Shown: in pieces, positions 36,045 through 45,027 of the stretch | Position numbering within the stretch: the first letter of the stretch is position 1 | Layout: each line of letters begins with the position of its first letter | Source of the DNA: JACMNW01 sp963708425 | GTDB taxonomy: Bacteria > Pseudomonadota > Alphaproteobacteria > Rhodobacterales > Rhodobacteraceae | Length of the DNA stretch: 64,000 bases | NCBI GenBank assembly: GCA_963708425.1 | Contig: OY970206.1 | Coordinates: 1,364,001-1,428,000, forward strand | Direction of reading: 5' to 3' | Position numbers and translations under genes: made by a program | Notes under the pieces: model-generated | What the model was told of the DNA's origin: nothing | The model's input: only the letters and a program-made list of their open reading frames with translations | Database searches by the model: none

Positions 36045-37568
36045 ATGAAAAAATGGCAATTGGCCGGAACAACGGCTGTTACAGCCCTGTTTGTTGGAAT
36101 GAGCGCGGCATTTGCGCAGGTCACCCCAGAAGAGGTGTGGCAAAACTGGCAAGACATGAGCGCGTCTTACGGCCAAACAGTTCAATCAACCTCGGCCACC
36201 CGTGACGGCGATACTTTGCGCGTCGAAGGGGCTGCGATCACCATGGATGACGGGGCTGGTGGGCTGGTCGATGCGCAATTTGGCCAGATCAACTTTCGCG
36301 ATCTTGGTGATGGCACAGTCGAAGTGACCATGGCCGAAAGCTACCCCATCACGCTGACGGTGCCGAAGACTGAAGATGGCTCTGGCCCAACCAATCTTAG
36401 CTTGCTGGTGTCTCAGCCGGGTTTGAAGATGATCGCGGGCGGCAGTGCCACCGAAACCAGTTATGCGGCAACCGCGCCGACGCTGAACGTCAAGATTGAT
36501 GAAGTCGAAGGCGTCGATGCTGCCGCGGTTGATATGAATGTCGATATCACCGTTACGGGATTGGACGCCAAATATCTGGTCGCGGGCAGTGCCGATGCCA
36601 AATCCATCGACAGCACCTTTGGGGCGGCCTCGATGGCCATGGTTATCAAGGCGACAAATCCCGAAGACGCAAGCAACGTCGATATGACGGTGAACGTCGC
36701 AGATCTTTCCGGATCGACCAAGGGCACCTTCCTTGGCGTGGCGATGATGGAAAATATGGCTGAAGCGCTGAAAGCAGGCTTCAATGCCGAGGGCAGTTTT
36801 TCCTATGGTAAAACCACGTTCGACATGAACGTAACCGAGGCTAAGGGACCAACCAAAGTTACCGGCAGCGCCGACAGCGGCAATGTCACGTTTGCTTTGG
36901 ACAAGACCCGCATGGCATACGGCATCGGCGGCAAAGGCATGGCGATGACTGTCAGCGGCCCTGAAATCCCGTTCCCCGAGGTGAAGGTCACCTATTCCGA
37001 GGCGCTGTTCAACCTGCTGATGCCTGTGTCAAAATCCGACGTGCCCGAAGATTTCGCTTTCACCACCAAGCTTGTTGATTTCGCGATCTCCGAAGATATC
37101 TGGGCGATGTTCGATCCGACCGGCAATCTGCCGCATGATCCGGCGACCGTGATCATTGATACCAAGGGCAAGGCTAGGCTGACTGTCGATATCACCGACA
37201 CCAAGGCGACCGAGGCTTTGGGGGATGCCCCTCCCGGCGAGTTGCACGCGCTGGAGTTGACGGAACTGCGGGCCAGCATCGCCGGGGCCGAGCTGACAGG
37301 CACCGGCGCGCTGACTTTCGACAACACCGATCTGACCACGTTTCAGGGCATGCCTGTACCCACCGGCAAGATTGATCTGAAACTGGTCGGGGCCAACACC
37401 CTGCTGGATAAACTGATCGCGATGGGCCTTGTGCCCGAAGATCAGGCGATGGGATTTCGGATGATGTCGGGCATGTTTGCCACTGTGGGCGAAGGGCCAG
37501 ACACCCTGACCTCGACGCTGGAGTTCAAGGACAAAGGCTTCTTCGCCAACGGCCAACGCCTGCAATAA
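36045..37568 (+). CDS. DUF2125 family exported protein
   Basis: A 507-residue precursor with a signal peptide (MKKWQLAGTTAVTALFVGMS...AFAQ). The long beta-rich body (LRVEGAAITMDDGAGGLVDA, LSLLVSQPGLKMIAGG) matches DUF2125, found mainly in Rhodobacterales and relatives. It resembles other long repeat beta proteins of the periplasm or outer envelope; the function is unknown. It has its own terminator at 37586. Confidence 0.82.
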   Translation: MKKWQLAGTTAVTALFVGMSAAFAQVTPEEVWQNWQDMSASYGQTVQSTSATRDGDTLRVEGAAITMDDGAGGLVDAQFGQINFRDLGDGTVEVTMAESYPITLTVPKTEDGSGPTNLSLLVSQPGLKMIAGGSATETSYAATAPTLNVKIDEVEGVDAAAVDMNVDITVTGLDAKYLVAGSADAKSIDSTFGAASMAMVIKATNPEDASNVDMTVNVADLSGSTKGTFLGVAMMENMAEALKAGFNAEGSFSYGKTTFDMNVTEAKGPTKVTGSADSGNVTFALDKTRMAYGIGGKGMAMTVSGPEIPFPEVKVTYSEALFNLLMPVSKSDVPEDFAFTTKLVDFAISEDIWAMFDPTGNLPHDPATVIIDTKGKARLTVDITDTKATEALGDAPPGELHALELTELRASIAGAELTGTGALTFDNTDLTTFQGMPVPTGKIDLKLVGANTLLDKLIAMGLVPEDQAMGFRMMSGMFATVGEGPDTLTSTLEFKDKGFFANGQRLQ

Positions 37569-37585
37569 GCACCTGCACCATAACG

Positions 37586-37615
37586 CAAGGGCCTCCGCAC
37601 CGCCGGGGGCCCTTG
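37586..37615 (+). terminator. Rho-independent terminator
   Basis: CAAGGGCC (37586-37593) pairs with GGCCCTTG (37608-37615), followed by TTTATTTT. It lies 17 bp after the DUF2125 stop. Confidence 0.85.
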
Positions 37616-37692
37616 TTTATTTTGGCCGTGCCAAGGCTTGCACCTAACCCTTTGCCGGACTACCTCGACAGCAGCATAGAAGGATCGTTCCC

Positions 37693-39036
37693 ATGGCCGC
37701 CACCCTGCAACAGTTGACCGAAGCTTTGCTGGATGCCGCCCTGCGCGCCGGGGCCGAAGCTGCCGATGCTTTGGCCATGGATGGCGCCTCTATCGGCATT
37801 GATCTGCGGGCGGGCGCGTTGGAAAAGGCCGAACGTGCCGAAGGCATTGAAATGGGCCTGCGGGTGTTGATTGGTGGGCGGCAGGCCTGTGTTTCCGTAT
37901 CCGAAACCTCGGCCGCCACCATTGCCGAAGTCGCCGAACGCGCTGTGGCAATGGCGCGCGAAGCCCCGGATGACCCCTATGTCGGCCTTGCCAGCACAGA
38001 TCAGATTACCAAGGCCTGGGATCTTGCTGCACTGGATCTGACGGATGCCACACCCGAACCCAGCGCTGCCGCATTGGAAGACACGGCACGCCGCGCCGAA
38101 GCTGCCGCCATGGCCGCCCAAGGCATCACCCAAGTCGAAGCCTCTGCCAGCTATTGGCGCCGCGACATGCACTTGGCCGCCACCAACGGCTTTTCAGGTG
38201 GCTATGGCCGCACGGGCCATTCGGTATCTGCCGTTGCATTCACCGGCTCCGGCACAGGGATGGAACGGGATTGGGCCGCCGAAGGCCGCACTTACCTTGC
38301 CGAATTGCCCAGCGCCGAAGATATCGGCCAACTTGCCGCGACACGCGCCCTTGCACGCCTCGGCGCAACAAAACCCAAAACCGGCACCTATTCCGTGGTC
38401 TATGACGAACGCGTCGCCTCATCGTTGATCGGCCATCTGCTGTCGGCCATCAACGGCAACGCCATTGCGCGCGGGGCATCGTGGCTGCGCGACGCGATGG
38501 ATGGCCAGGTGCTGCCCCCCGGCCTGTCGCTGATCGAAGACCCGCATCGCCCGCGCATCTCCGGCTCGCGCCCGTTTGATGCCGAAGGCCTGCCAACCAC
38601 GCGGCGCACGATTGTGGATGCAGGCATCCTGCGGTCTTGGACGCTTGATCTGGCCACCGCCCGCAAACTGGGCCTCAGTTCCACTGGCAATGCCGCACGC
38701 GGGCCATCCTCACCACCATCGCCGTCCAACTCGAACATCGACCTCACTCAAGGCACCGCCAGCCGCGACGATCTGATCCGCGACATGGGCACCGGCCTGC
38801 TGATCACCTCGATGATCGGGTCCACCATCAACCCCACCACCGGCGACTATTCGCGTGGCGCGTCGGGGTTCTGGGTCGAGGGCGGGCAAATCCAATACCC
38901 AGTCAACGAATGCACCATCGCCGGAAACCTGCGCGATATGCTGAAACGCCTGATCCCCGCCAATGATGCCCGCGCGCATCTGTCCATGCGCGTGCCCAGC
39001 CTGTTGGTCGAGGGGATGATACTTGCAGGTGCATGA
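37693..39036 (+). CDS. pmbA: Metalloprotease PmbA/TldE
   Basis: A 447-residue TldD/PmbA-family protein. It shows GIDLRAGALEKAERAEGIEMG near the N-terminus (part: GALEKAERAEGIE), GASWLRDAMDGQVLPPGLSL in the middle and the C-terminal GDYSRGASGFWVEGGQIQYP (about 392-411). TldD and PmbA together form a peptidase active on unfolded peptides such as microcin and CcdA; PmbA lacks the metal ligands of TldD. The partner tldD is not in this window. The end overlaps the next gene by 14 bases. Confidence 0.9.
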   Translation: MAATLQQLTEALLDAALRAGAEAADALAMDGASIGIDLRAGALEKAERAEGIEMGLRVLIGGRQACVSVSETSAATIAEVAERAVAMAREAPDDPYVGLASTDQITKAWDLAALDLTDATPEPSAAALEDTARRAEAAAMAAQGITQVEASASYWRRDMHLAATNGFSGGYGRTGHSVSAVAFTGSGTGMERDWAAEGRTYLAELPSAEDIGQLAATRALARLGATKPKTGTYSVVYDERVASSLIGHLLSAINGNAIARGASWLRDAMDGQVLPPGLSLIEDPHRPRISGSRPFDAEGLPTTRRTIVDAGILRSWTLDLATARKLGLSSTGNAARGPSSPPSPSNSNIDLTQGTASRDDLIRDMGTGLLITSMIGSTINPTTGDYSRGASGFWVEGGQIQYPVNECTIAGNLRDMLKRLIPANDARAHLSMRVPSLLVEGMILAGA

Positions 39037-39799
39037 TCTGGCCCTGCTGACCGATGCCGCCTTTGCCGCCGGTAAAATCGCGATGCGGTACTGGAAGAAA
39101 AGCCCGCAAGTCTGGGAAAAATCCGGCAGCGCGGGCCCGGTAACCGAGGCTGACTTGGCGGTGAATACCATGCTTGCAGACCGGCTTCGCAACGCCCGCC
39201 CCGATTACGGCTGGCTGTCGGAAGAAGATGAAGACACCACCGCCCGCCATTCCACTGCGCGTCAGTTCATCATCGATCCGATAGATGGCACCCGCGCGTT
39301 CATGGCGGGCGAGGAAGCCTTCGCACATTCGCTGGCAATCGCCGAAAATGGCGCAATTATCGCAGGCGTGGTCTACCTTCCCGCGCTTGACCGGATGTAT
39401 AGCGCCACAGCGGATGGCGTCGCACTGAAGAACGGTGAGCCAATTCAAGCCAGCGCTCAGGATACAATCGAAAACGCAAAAGTGCTGACCACAGCACCAA
39501 ACTTGGCACCAGACCTGTGGCCCGGCGGCGTGCCCCAGTTCAAGCGCAGCTTTCGTACGTCACTGGCGTATCGACTTTGCCTTGTCGCCGAAGGTCGGCA
39601 CGACGGTATGCTGACGCTGCGCGATGCGTGGGAATGGGATATAGCGGCTGGCGCACTGATTGCCGCCCGTGCCGGGGCAACGGTTACTGACCGCCACAAT
39701 CAACCCCTGTCTTTCAACACACCGGATGCAAAAAGGCCGGGGGTGCTGGCTGCAGCCCCCGGCCTTCATTCCGCCTTGATAGCACGGCTAAAGGGCTGA
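39023..39799 (+). CDS. Inositol-monophosphatase-family phosphatase (CysQ-like)
   Basis: A 258-residue metal-dependent phosphatase. The family motifs are GPVTEADLAVN (about 37), WLSEEDEDTT (about 64), FIIDPIDGTRAFMAGEEAF (about 84-102) and WEWDIAAGALIAARAGATVT (about 203). The order of the genes around it (pmbA, then DUF4170, Kdo transferase and lpxK) fits the 3'(2'),5'-bisphosphate nucleotidase usually called CysQ in alphaproteobacteria, but inositol phosphatase activity is also possible. The start overlaps pmbA by 14 bases. Confidence 0.85.
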   Translation: MQVHDLALLTDAAFAAGKIAMRYWKKSPQVWEKSGSAGPVTEADLAVNTMLADRLRNARPDYGWLSEEDEDTTARHSTARQFIIDPIDGTRAFMAGEEAFAHSLAIAENGAIIAGVVYLPALDRMYSATADGVALKNGEPIQASAQDTIENAKVLTTAPNLAPDLWPGGVPQFKRSFRTSLAYRLCLVAEGRHDGMLTLRDAWEWDIAAGALIAARAGATVTDRHNQPLSFNTPDAKRPGVLAAAPGLHSALIARLKG

Positions 39800-42211
39800 T
39801 CAGCCCTTTTTCTTTGGTGGCACAAACCGCTTGCTGGTATCGGTCGCTGGTGCGCTGCGCGGCTTGGCAGACGCAGGCTTGCCCCCCGACGGCTTACTAA
39901 ACGACTTACCCGCAGGCTTGCCTTCGCTTGAGTGCGACTTGAACCCTGCTGCCCGCGCAGGCCGTGCATCCGATGCCGCCCCACCGCCATGCGATTTGAA
40001 CCCTGTAGACCGTGCTGGCCCAGCCCCCGCAGGCTTGCCGCCTGCCGCCCAACGCGGCTTGCCAGCAGCATCGCCGCCCGGGCCTGCATCGCGTTTCACA
40101 TAAGGCTTCGCAGCCGCATCTTCACGCCGCGCATAGGGCTTCGCGCCATCCTCGCGCTTTACATAAGGCTTCGCCGCGCCTTCCTCTCGCCGCGCATAGG
40201 GCTTGGCGGAGTCTTCACGTTTGGCATAGGGCTTGGGCGACGCATCATCGCGCTTTACATAGGGCTTCGCCGCGTAATCATCCCGCTTGGCATAGGGCTT
40301 AGGCGCTGCTTCGGCTCGCGCCGCATAGGGCTTTTTCGCCGGGCCGTCGTCGCGCTTGGCATAAGGCTTGGCACCCGCATCGTCGCGCTTGGCATAGGGT
40401 TTGCGCGGGGCGTCTTCGCGTTTCACAAAGGGCTTGGCCTCTTGATCATCGCGCGGGGCCCATGGCTTGGCATGACCATCGGGTTCAGTATCTTCCACCA
40501 ATCGCGGTGCCTTTGGCACATAAGCGGGCTTGTCGGCCCGTGGCGCGCGGGGGGCCTCATCCGCATCACGGCGTGGTGCCGGGCGCGCGGGTTTTGACGC
40601 TGGCCGTGCTGGCGCGCGTTCGGGCCGATCCATCGACGGCTCGCCTTCCATCCGCGTCATCACGACGCCCGCTTCCAGATCAAGAACCTTGCCAAACTTC
40701 GCAGCAACAGCCTTGCCAATCTGCACAAATGTTTCGTTTTCCTGCACCCGAATGGCACCGATTTCGTTCTTGGTGATGCTGCCTGCATCGCAAATCTTCG
40801 GCAGCAACCAACGCGCTTCGGCCCGACCGGCCCGACCAACCGACACGGTAAACCAGACGGACTCGCCAAATTCGCCGCGTTCACGCGCGGCAGGCGCTGC
40901 TGCGTTCAAATCTTGCAGCACTTCGGGCGCAGACCGCCCTTCGCGCCACAACCGCACAAATGCGGCGGCAGTTTGCGCTGGCCCAAACCGCTCCAGCACA
41001 ATCGCCGCCATTGCTGCATCGTCGCCCACTTCCGCCGTCAACGCCGGATGGTCCAACAGACGCATATCGTCCTTGGCCGATACTTCCTCGGCCGACGGCG
41101 CTTTTGCCCATTCGGCCACAACTTTGGCCCCCTGCAGCAACCGCTGCGCCTTTTTGAATTCCGCAGGCGACACGATCAGCGCCGAAACGCCCTTCGATCC
41201 CGCCCGCCCAGTCCGACCCGACCGGTGCAGCAACGTCTCGGAATTGCTAGGCAAATCCGCATGGATCACCAAATCCAACCCCGGAAGGTCAATCCCGCGT
41301 GCCGCCACGTCCGTAGCAATGCAAACCCGCGCCCGACCATCGCGCAACGCCTGCAAGGCATGCGTGCGTTCTTGCTGCGACAACTCGCCCGACAAGGCCA
41401 CCACTTGAAACCCACGGTTGCCCATGCGCGCCAACAGATGGTTCACCGCCACACGCGTCTTGCAAAACACAATCGCCGAGCGTGCCTCGTAGAACCGCAG
41501 CAGATTGAAAATCGCATGTTCACGGTCGCGCACGGTAACACTCAGCGCCCGGTATTCGATATCGACATGCTGACGCGCCTCGCCCGCTGTCTGAATGCGC
41601 AAGGCGTCGCGCTGGAAATCCTTGGCCAATTCGGCAATCGCTTTCGGCACCGTGGCCGAAAACATCAACGTGCGCCGGTCTTCGGGGGCTGCCTGCAGGA
41701 TAAATTCCAGATCCTCGCGGAAGCCCAGATCCAGCATCTCATCCGCTTCATCCAAGACTGCGGCACGCAGGCCAGACAGATCCAACGACCGCCGCTCAAT
41801 ATGGTCGCGCAAACGCCCCGGCGTGCCGACAACAATATGCGCGCCCCGGTCCAGCGCCCGCTTTTCCGTGCGGTAATCCATGCCGCCAACACAAGTCGCA
41901 ATCAACGCGCCAGATTCGGCGTAAAGCCAATCCAACTCGCGTGCCACCTGCAACGCCAGTTCCCGCGTTGGTGCCACGATCAGCGCCATCGGCACATCGG
42001 CAAACAACAGGCGCTCAGACCCGCGCAGCAATTCATCCGCAATGGCGATGCCAAAGGCCACCGTCTTGCCAGACCCGGTTTGCGCCGACACCAACAGATC
42101 GCGCCCCGACACATCGTCACCCAACATCGCGCTTTGCACAGGTGTCAGGGCCGAATAACCCTTAGCAACCAGCGCCGCAGCCAAAGGCGCGGCGATTCCA
42201 AATTCGTTCAT
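39800..42211 (-). CDS. DEAD-box RNA helicase with a long repeat tail
   Basis: An ~800-residue helicase. The core has the Q motif region, AQTGSGKTVAFG (motif I), PTRELALQVARE, DEADEMLDLGF (motif II), SAT (III), and the C-terminal HRSGRTGRAGSKG (VI). A DbpA/CsdA-type RNA-binding domain follows (about 500-575, EARWLLPKICDAGSITKNEI). The tail has twelve repeats of the type KPYAKRDD (40.08-40.46 kb) and two GFKSH motifs, then a basic end. This suits ribosome assembly or cold-adapted RNA remodelling. The end abuts the phosphatase gene (convergent). The start at 42211 (MNEFGIAAPL) is preferred; 42238 and 42340 are possible. Confidence 0.9.
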   Translation of the reverse strand: MNEFGIAAPLAAALVAKGYSALTPVQSAMLGDDVSGRDLLVSAQTGSGKTVAFGIAIADELLRGSERLLFADVPMALIVAPTRELALQVARELDWLYAESGALIATCVGGMDYRTEKRALDRGAHIVVGTPGRLRDHIERRSLDLSGLRAAVLDEADEMLDLGFREDLEFILQAAPEDRRTLMFSATVPKAIAELAKDFQRDALRIQTAGEARQHVDIEYRALSVTVRDREHAIFNLLRFYEARSAIVFCKTRVAVNHLLARMGNRGFQVVALSGELSQQERTHALQALRDGRARVCIATDVAARGIDLPGLDLVIHADLPSNSETLLHRSGRTGRAGSKGVSALIVSPAEFKKAQRLLQGAKVVAEWAKAPSAEEVSAKDDMRLLDHPALTAEVGDDAAMAAIVLERFGPAQTAAAFVRLWREGRSAPEVLQDLNAAAPAARERGEFGESVWFTVSVGRAGRAEARWLLPKICDAGSITKNEIGAIRVQENETFVQIGKAVAAKFGKVLDLEAGVVMTRMEGEPSMDRPERAPARPASKPARPAPRRDADEAPRAPRADKPAYVPKAPRLVEDTEPDGHAKPWAPRDDQEAKPFVKREDAPRKPYAKRDDAGAKPYAKRDDGPAKKPYAARAEAAPKPYAKRDDYAAKPYVKRDDASPKPYAKREDSAKPYARREEGAAKPYVKREDGAKPYARREDAAAKPYVKRDAGPGGDAAGKPRWAAGGKPAGAGPARSTGFKSHGGGAASDARPARAAGFKSHSSEGKPAGKSFSKPSGGKPASAKPRSAPATDTSKRFVPPKKKG

Positions 42212-42506
42212 CAATTTCAGCCCATATAGGGGGCGCATCTTGCGCCCAGTGGTGCCATGTTTGGCCGGCACCTCTTTCCCCTTTAGCGTCGTGGCCTCCC
42301 TGCCAGACACCCCGGAATCCTCGGGCCGTGGGCGTCCCATACAGGCAACCGGCCTTGCTGTATAGGGGCACGCGGCCTGTGGGCGAATTGCACCGATCCA
42401 CTATGCGCAACAGAAACATCGCGTGATCTACCGCAGAAAACCGCATTTCCCTTTTTTGCGGCACGCTTTAGGGTGCGCGCAGCATATTCAAAAGGAATCT
42501 TCCGAT

Positions 42507-42752
42507 ATGGCCCAGCGCCTGCATCTTGTCTTTGGCGGTGAACTGGTTTCCCCCACCAAGAACGTGTTCAAAGACGTGTCCGCCCTGCATGTCGTCGGCC
42601 TGTTCCCCGACTATGCAACTGCCTTTGGCGCATGGAAGGCCGAAGCGCAGCGCACTGTCGATGATGCCCATACCCGTTATTTCATCGCCCACATTCACCG
42701 CCTGCGGGATGAGGCCAGCCCGTCGGCAGGCGCGGCCGAGTTCGGGGAATAG
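42507..42752 (+). CDS. DUF4170 family protein
   Basis: An 81-residue protein with the DUF4170 pattern: LHLVFGGELVSPTKNVFKD, then LHVVGLFPDYATAFGAWKA. It is typically found just upstream of Kdo transferase and lpxK genes in alphaproteobacteria, as here, so a link to lipid A core synthesis is suspected; no activity is known. Start at 42507 follows AAGGAATCTTCCGAT. It lies 13 bp before the Kdo transferase gene. Confidence 0.85.
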   Translation: MAQRLHLVFGGELVSPTKNVFKDVSALHVVGLFPDYATAFGAWKAEAQRTVDDAHTRYFIAHIHRLRDEASPSAGAAEFGE

Positions 42753-42765
42753 TCGGCTTATCCCG

Positions 42766-43962
42766 ATGGCATACTCGCTTGGCCTGACGCTTTACAATCT
42801 GGCGAACCGGCGCGAAACAGCAGCCAAAGCGCCGCATCCGCCACGCCCGCCGGGCCGGCTGGTGTGGCTGCATGCGCCGGGGCCGGAATATGCGTCGCCG
42901 GTGCTGGAACTGGCGCATCGGCTGGTCGAGGATGACGGCTTTGGTGTGCTGATCACCTGTCCCGAAACTCTGACGCTGCCGCAAGGCGTGGTGCAGGATA
43001 CGCCACCCGTCGATACGCCCGCTGATACAAAAGCGTTCTTGCACCATTGGCGGCCCGAACTTGCCATCCTTGCCGATGGTGAATTGCGCCCCGCCCTGCT
43101 GCACGAGGCGACCGAGCAGTCGATCCCAACCATCATGGTGCAGGGGCGCACGCCCTATCTGCTGCGTGAACGCGAAGGTTGGTATCCCGGCCTTGCCCGC
43201 AGCCTGTTACACCGCATCCCCCACATCCTGACGCTGGACGAATCCGCTGCCCGCGCCTTTCGTAAAGCCGGTGCCGCGCCGCGTGCCGTCGAAGTGGCGG
43301 GGCGCATGGAAGAACAAAGCGCCGTGCTGCCCTATACCGAAGCCGAACGCGCGTCCTTGGCCGAAGTGTTGGCAACCCGTCCAGTCTGGCTGGTTGCAGG
43401 CCTGACCGAAGCCGAGGAAGACGCGGTTATCGCCGCCCACCGTGCGGCTCTGCGTTTGGCCCATCGCCTGTTGCTGATTGTCGTGCCGCAAAGCCCCGGT
43501 CAAGCCGAAGCCTTGGCACAAAAGATGGAAACCGGCCCCGGTTGGAACGTCGCCCTGCGCAGTTCCGATCAGGAACCCCAACCCGAGGTCGAAGTTCTTA
43601 TCGCCGATGGCCCCACCGAGCTGGGCCTTTGGTACCGCTTGGCCCCGATCACGTTTCTGGGCGGCAGCCTGCTGGGAACCGGCTGCATGCGTAACCCGAT
43701 GGAGGGTGCCGCCCTTGGCTCCGCCCTGATCTGCGGGCCGCGCCCGGGCAACTTCGGCTCCGAATTTGGTCGCCTTAGCGCCGCCCGTGCCATGCGCGCC
43801 GTTGGTTCGGCGGGCGAAATGGCCGATGCTTTGTCCGAACTTCTGGCACCAGACCGCGCCGCACGGCTGGCAAGTTCCGCTTGGGCGGTCGCCTCCGACG
43901 GGGCCGAGGTTACCGATCGCGTGATATCCTTGATCCGCCGCATCATCGACGGCGATATCTGA
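42766..43962 (+). CDS. waaA: 3-deoxy-D-manno-octulosonate (Kdo) transferase
   Basis: A 398-residue GT-B glycosyltransferase that adds Kdo to lipid A precursor. The N-terminal half shows VWLHAPGPEYASPVLELAHR, where WaaA normally has a conserved Gly-Glu catalytic motif; the C-terminal half has LVAGLTEAEEDAVIAAH and TFLGGSLLGTGCMRNPMEGA (about 315-335), the typical donor-binding region. It is slightly short of the usual ~425 residues because the N-terminal membrane anchor is reduced. The order DUF4170, waaA, lpxK supports the call. Confidence 0.87.
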   Translation: MAYSLGLTLYNLANRRETAAKAPHPPRPPGRLVWLHAPGPEYASPVLELAHRLVEDDGFGVLITCPETLTLPQGVVQDTPPVDTPADTKAFLHHWRPELAILADGELRPALLHEATEQSIPTIMVQGRTPYLLREREGWYPGLARSLLHRIPHILTLDESAARAFRKAGAAPRAVEVAGRMEEQSAVLPYTEAERASLAEVLATRPVWLVAGLTEAEEDAVIAAHRAALRLAHRLLLIVVPQSPGQAEALAQKMETGPGWNVALRSSDQEPQPEVEVLIADGPTELGLWYRLAPITFLGGSLLGTGCMRNPMEGAALGSALICGPRPGNFGSEFGRLSAARAMRAVGSAGEMADALSELLAPDRAARLASSAWAVASDGAEVTDRVISLIRRIIDGDI

Positions 43963-44954
43963 TGCGCCCGCCCGCCTTTTGGCACAGCCCACCCGAGCGG
44001 CCAACACTGCTGGCACGGGTGCTGTCACCGCTTGGCAATCTCTATGCCCACAGCACCGCCCGGCGTCTGCGCCGCCCCGGTTACCGCGCCAAAGTTCCGG
44101 TGATCTGCATCGGCAATCTGAACGCTGGCGGCACTGGCAAGACCCCCACCACCATCGCGCTACTGGAACGCCTCGCCCAGCGCGGCCATTCCAACGTTCA
44201 CGTCGTCTCACGCGGCTACGGCGGGCAACTTTCCGGTCCCGTTCGGGTTGATCCGACGCTGCACTCCGCCGCAGATGTCGGCGATGAACCCCTGCTGCTT
44301 GCCGCCTTCGCCCCCACATGGGTGGCCAAGGACCGCGCCCTTGGCGTCATGGCGGCCGAGGCTGCGGGGGCGTCTGCCATCCTGCTGGATGATGGCTTTC
44401 AAAACCCATCCGTCGTAAAAGACTTGTCCATCATCACCGTCGATGCCCGCATCGGGTTCGGCAATGGCCGCTGCATCCCGGCGGGCCCCCTGCGCGAACC
44501 TGTGCAAACCGGCCTCGCCCGCGCCGACCTGCTGCTGTCCATTGGCCCTGCCCCTGATCAGGCGCTGTTCAAAAGCAATTGGGGCAGCAAACTCGCCGTG
44601 CCGCATCTACAAGGACACCTCGCCCCGCTGAAAATGGGCATGGATTGGCACGGCCAGCGCGTTCTGGCTTTTGCTGGCATCGGCCACCCCGAAAAGTTTT
44701 TCGCCACCCTGCGCGCCGAAGGTGCGGAAATTGCCGCCGCAGTGCCGCTGGATGATCACCAACCTCTGTCATCCGCGCTAATGCAACGGCTGGAAACGCA
44801 GGCCAAATCCCTGAACGCGCAGCTTGTCACCACTGAAAAAGACGCCATTCGTCTGCCGGAAAACTACCGCGCCTTGGTGCTAACCCTGCCGGTTCGCCTG
44901 CACCTGCAAGACTGGTCAGCGCTCGACACCGCCTTTTCTGGGCTCGGCCTGTAA
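43962..44954 (+). CDS. lpxK: Tetraacyldisaccharide 4'-kinase LpxK
   Basis: A 330-residue membrane-associated kinase that phosphorylates the 4' position in lipid A synthesis. It has the P-loop GNLNAGGTGKTPTTIALLE (about 47-65), SRGYGGQL (about 86) and the LLDDGFQNPS motif (about 142), all standard for LpxK. The ATG shares a base with the waaA TGA (TGATG), so the two are coupled. Its last codons lie in a 19-bp tandem duplication (44943-44980). Confidence 0.95.
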   Translation: MRPPAFWHSPPERPTLLARVLSPLGNLYAHSTARRLRRPGYRAKVPVICIGNLNAGGTGKTPTTIALLERLAQRGHSNVHVVSRGYGGQLSGPVRVDPTLHSAADVGDEPLLLAAFAPTWVAKDRALGVMAAEAAGASAILLDDGFQNPSVVKDLSIITVDARIGFGNGRCIPAGPLREPVQTGLARADLLLSIGPAPDQALFKSNWGSKLAVPHLQGHLAPLKMGMDWHGQRVLAFAGIGHPEKFFATLRAEGAEIAAAVPLDDHQPLSSALMQRLETQAKSLNAQLVTTEKDAIRLPENYRALVLTLPVRLHLQDWSALDTAFSGLGL

Positions 44955-44980
44955 CGCAAAACTCGGCCTGTAACGCAAAA
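44943..44980. repeat. 19-bp perfect tandem duplication at the lpxK stop
   Basis: The unit CTCGGCCTGTAACGCAAAA occurs twice in direct succession (44943-44961, 44962-44980). The first copy contains the end of lpxK (Leu-Gly-Leu-stop). It looks like a recent local duplication and does not change the protein. Confidence 0.85.
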
Positions 44981-45004
44981 GGGGCAATCCGCAGATCGCC
45001 CCTT
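44979..45004 (-). terminator. Rho-independent terminator of the DsbA-like gene
   Basis: AAGGGGC (44979-44985) pairs with GCCCCTT (44998-45004) around a 12-base loop; on the minus strand a TTTT follows. It lies 24 bp beyond the dsbA-like stop, in the convergent gap with lpxK. Confidence 0.7.
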
Positions 45005-45027
45005 CGCCGCTCAAAATCAATCCAAGC

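Noticed and set aside
40080..40460. Regularly spaced repeats that might be a CRISPR array
   Set aside because: The repeats are in frame, of variable sequence and encode the helicase tail; there are no unique spacers and no cas genes.
40913..42229. 438-codon open frame opposite the helicase core
   Set aside because: It is antisense to DEAD-box motifs and has no recognisable domain.
43207..44319. 370-codon open frame opposite waaA and lpxK
   Set aside because: It spans the junction of two conserved overlapping genes and has a Gly/Arg-rich shadow composition.
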